Origin: Bacteroides sp.
Lineage (GTDB): Bacteria; Bacteroidota; Bacteroidia; Bacteroidales; Muribaculaceae
DNA length: 40,325 nucleotides
Direction of reading: 5' to 3'
Assembly (NCBI GenBank): GCA_014801235.1
Contig: JAAVEM010000025.1
Coordinates: 219,911 to 260,235, forward strand
Shown here: positions 40,198-40,325 of the stretch, one piece after another
Numbering within the stretch: the stretch's first letter is position 1
Layout: each line of letters begins with the position of its first letter
The notes under the pieces: model-generated
Database searches by the model: none
Told to the model about the DNA's origin: nothing
Seen by the model: only the letters and a program-made list of their open reading frames with translations
Position numbers and translations under genes: made by a program

Positions 40198-40325
40198 ATG
40201 AAATTTTTCCTTCCCATCATGCTGTCGGCAATTATCAGTTTTTGTCCTGCCGACACCCATGCCCGTGAAGTAATAAACCTCAACCGGGAGTGGCTTTTCA
40301 ATTCCGGCGACGGCAATTGGAGGGC
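40198..40325 (+). CDS. GH2-type glycoside hydrolase, secreted (partial, 5' end only)
   Basis: Only the first 42 codons are in the window. They encode a signal peptide (MKFFLPIMLSAIISF..., cleavage near THA) followed by VINLNREWLFNSGDGNW. The phrase INLNREW is the usual beginning of the GH2 sugar-binding domain and parallels ISLNREWRYADDD of the complete GH2 gene at 22607. It is divergent from uxaC, so the pectin locus probably continues to the right. Substrate cannot be judged from this fragment. Confidence 0.7.
   Translation, partial: MKFFLPIMLSAIISFCPADTHAREVINLNREWLFNSGDGNWR

Noticed and set aside
1-40325. CRISPR array, insertion sequence or prophage
   Set aside because: I saw no regularly spaced direct repeats, transposase, integrase or phage structural gene. 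The M15 peptidase alone is not enough to call a prophage.
17409-40325. Complete polysaccharide utilisation locus with SusC/SusD
   Set aside because: Catabolic genes and secreted enzymes are present, but no TonB-dependent transporter, SusD-like lipoprotein or hybrid two-component regulator appears within the window.

Overview
The window looks like chromosomal DNA of a Bacteroidales bacterium. The supports are repeated matches to the Bacteroidetes -7 promoter motif TAnnTTTG, the lack of Shine-Dalgarno signals, DUF4861 and DUF3943 proteins, a GH2/DUF4982 enzyme and a linked rhamnose/galacturonate gene set. The moderate GC and gene style would suit Muribaculaceae, but that family assignment is inference.

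Layout. (1) 1-2326, minus strand: five tandem paralogous small lipoproteins of unknown function, the last two a recent duplication. (2) 2363-2784: AT-rich intergenic DNA with a small ORF, a promoter match and inverted repeats. (3) 2785-5585: a two-gene type II restriction-modification system, a Sau3AI/MutH-fold endonuclease overlapping a C5-cytosine methyltransferase. It is AT-richer than its neighbours and probably acquired. (4) 5675-17073: housekeeping genes: M15 peptidase, TrpB2-type tryptophan synthase beta, a secreted endonuclease/phosphatase-fold protein, aroQ, pyk plus an O-methyltransferase, aminopeptidase P, tRNA-Gly(UCC), tRNA-Tyr(GUA), ribH, a PfkB-like protein lacking its catalytic Asp, a CBS-less KpsF-type isomerase, and a DUF3943 membrane protein. 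A candidate small RNA lies at 11603-11706. (5) 17409-22446, plus strand: kduD, an orphan PTS EIIC (GatC family), kdgK, kdgA and kduI, with stable hairpins between some cistrons. The KduI carries an N-terminal signal peptide. (6) 22607-26434, plus: a secreted GH2 glycosidase and a secreted alpha/beta-hydrolase esterase. (7) 39929-26529, minus: an unbroken 11-gene run uxaC-exuT-uxaB-uxaA-rhamnogalacturonan acetylesterase-DUF4861-rhaM-rhaB-rhaA-rhaT-rhaD. (8) 40198 to the end: start of another secreted GH2 enzyme, divergent from uxaC.

How it fits together. Regions 5-8 form a pectin (rhamnogalacturonan-I) utilisation locus. Periplasmic esterases and glycosidases trim the polymer. Galacturonate enters through ExuT and is converted by UxaC, UxaB and UxaA to 2-keto-3-deoxygluconate (KDG). 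Rhamnose enters through RhaT and passes through RhaM, RhaA, RhaB and RhaD to dihydroxyacetone phosphate and lactaldehyde. Unsaturated uronate derived from lyases passes through KduI and KduD, also to KDG. KdgK and KdgA then split KDG-6-phosphate to pyruvate and glyceraldehyde-3-phosphate. No SusC/SusD pair, polysaccharide lyase, GH28, GH78, GH105 or GH106 enzyme, or transcription factor is visible.

The most unusual points are the signal-peptide-bearing KduI beside an EIIC permease without EIIA or EIIB (a possible periplasm/cytoplasm split of the unsaturated-uronate route), an apparent A19:U56 covariation in tRNA-Gly, the candidate sRNA, and the PfkB pseudokinase.
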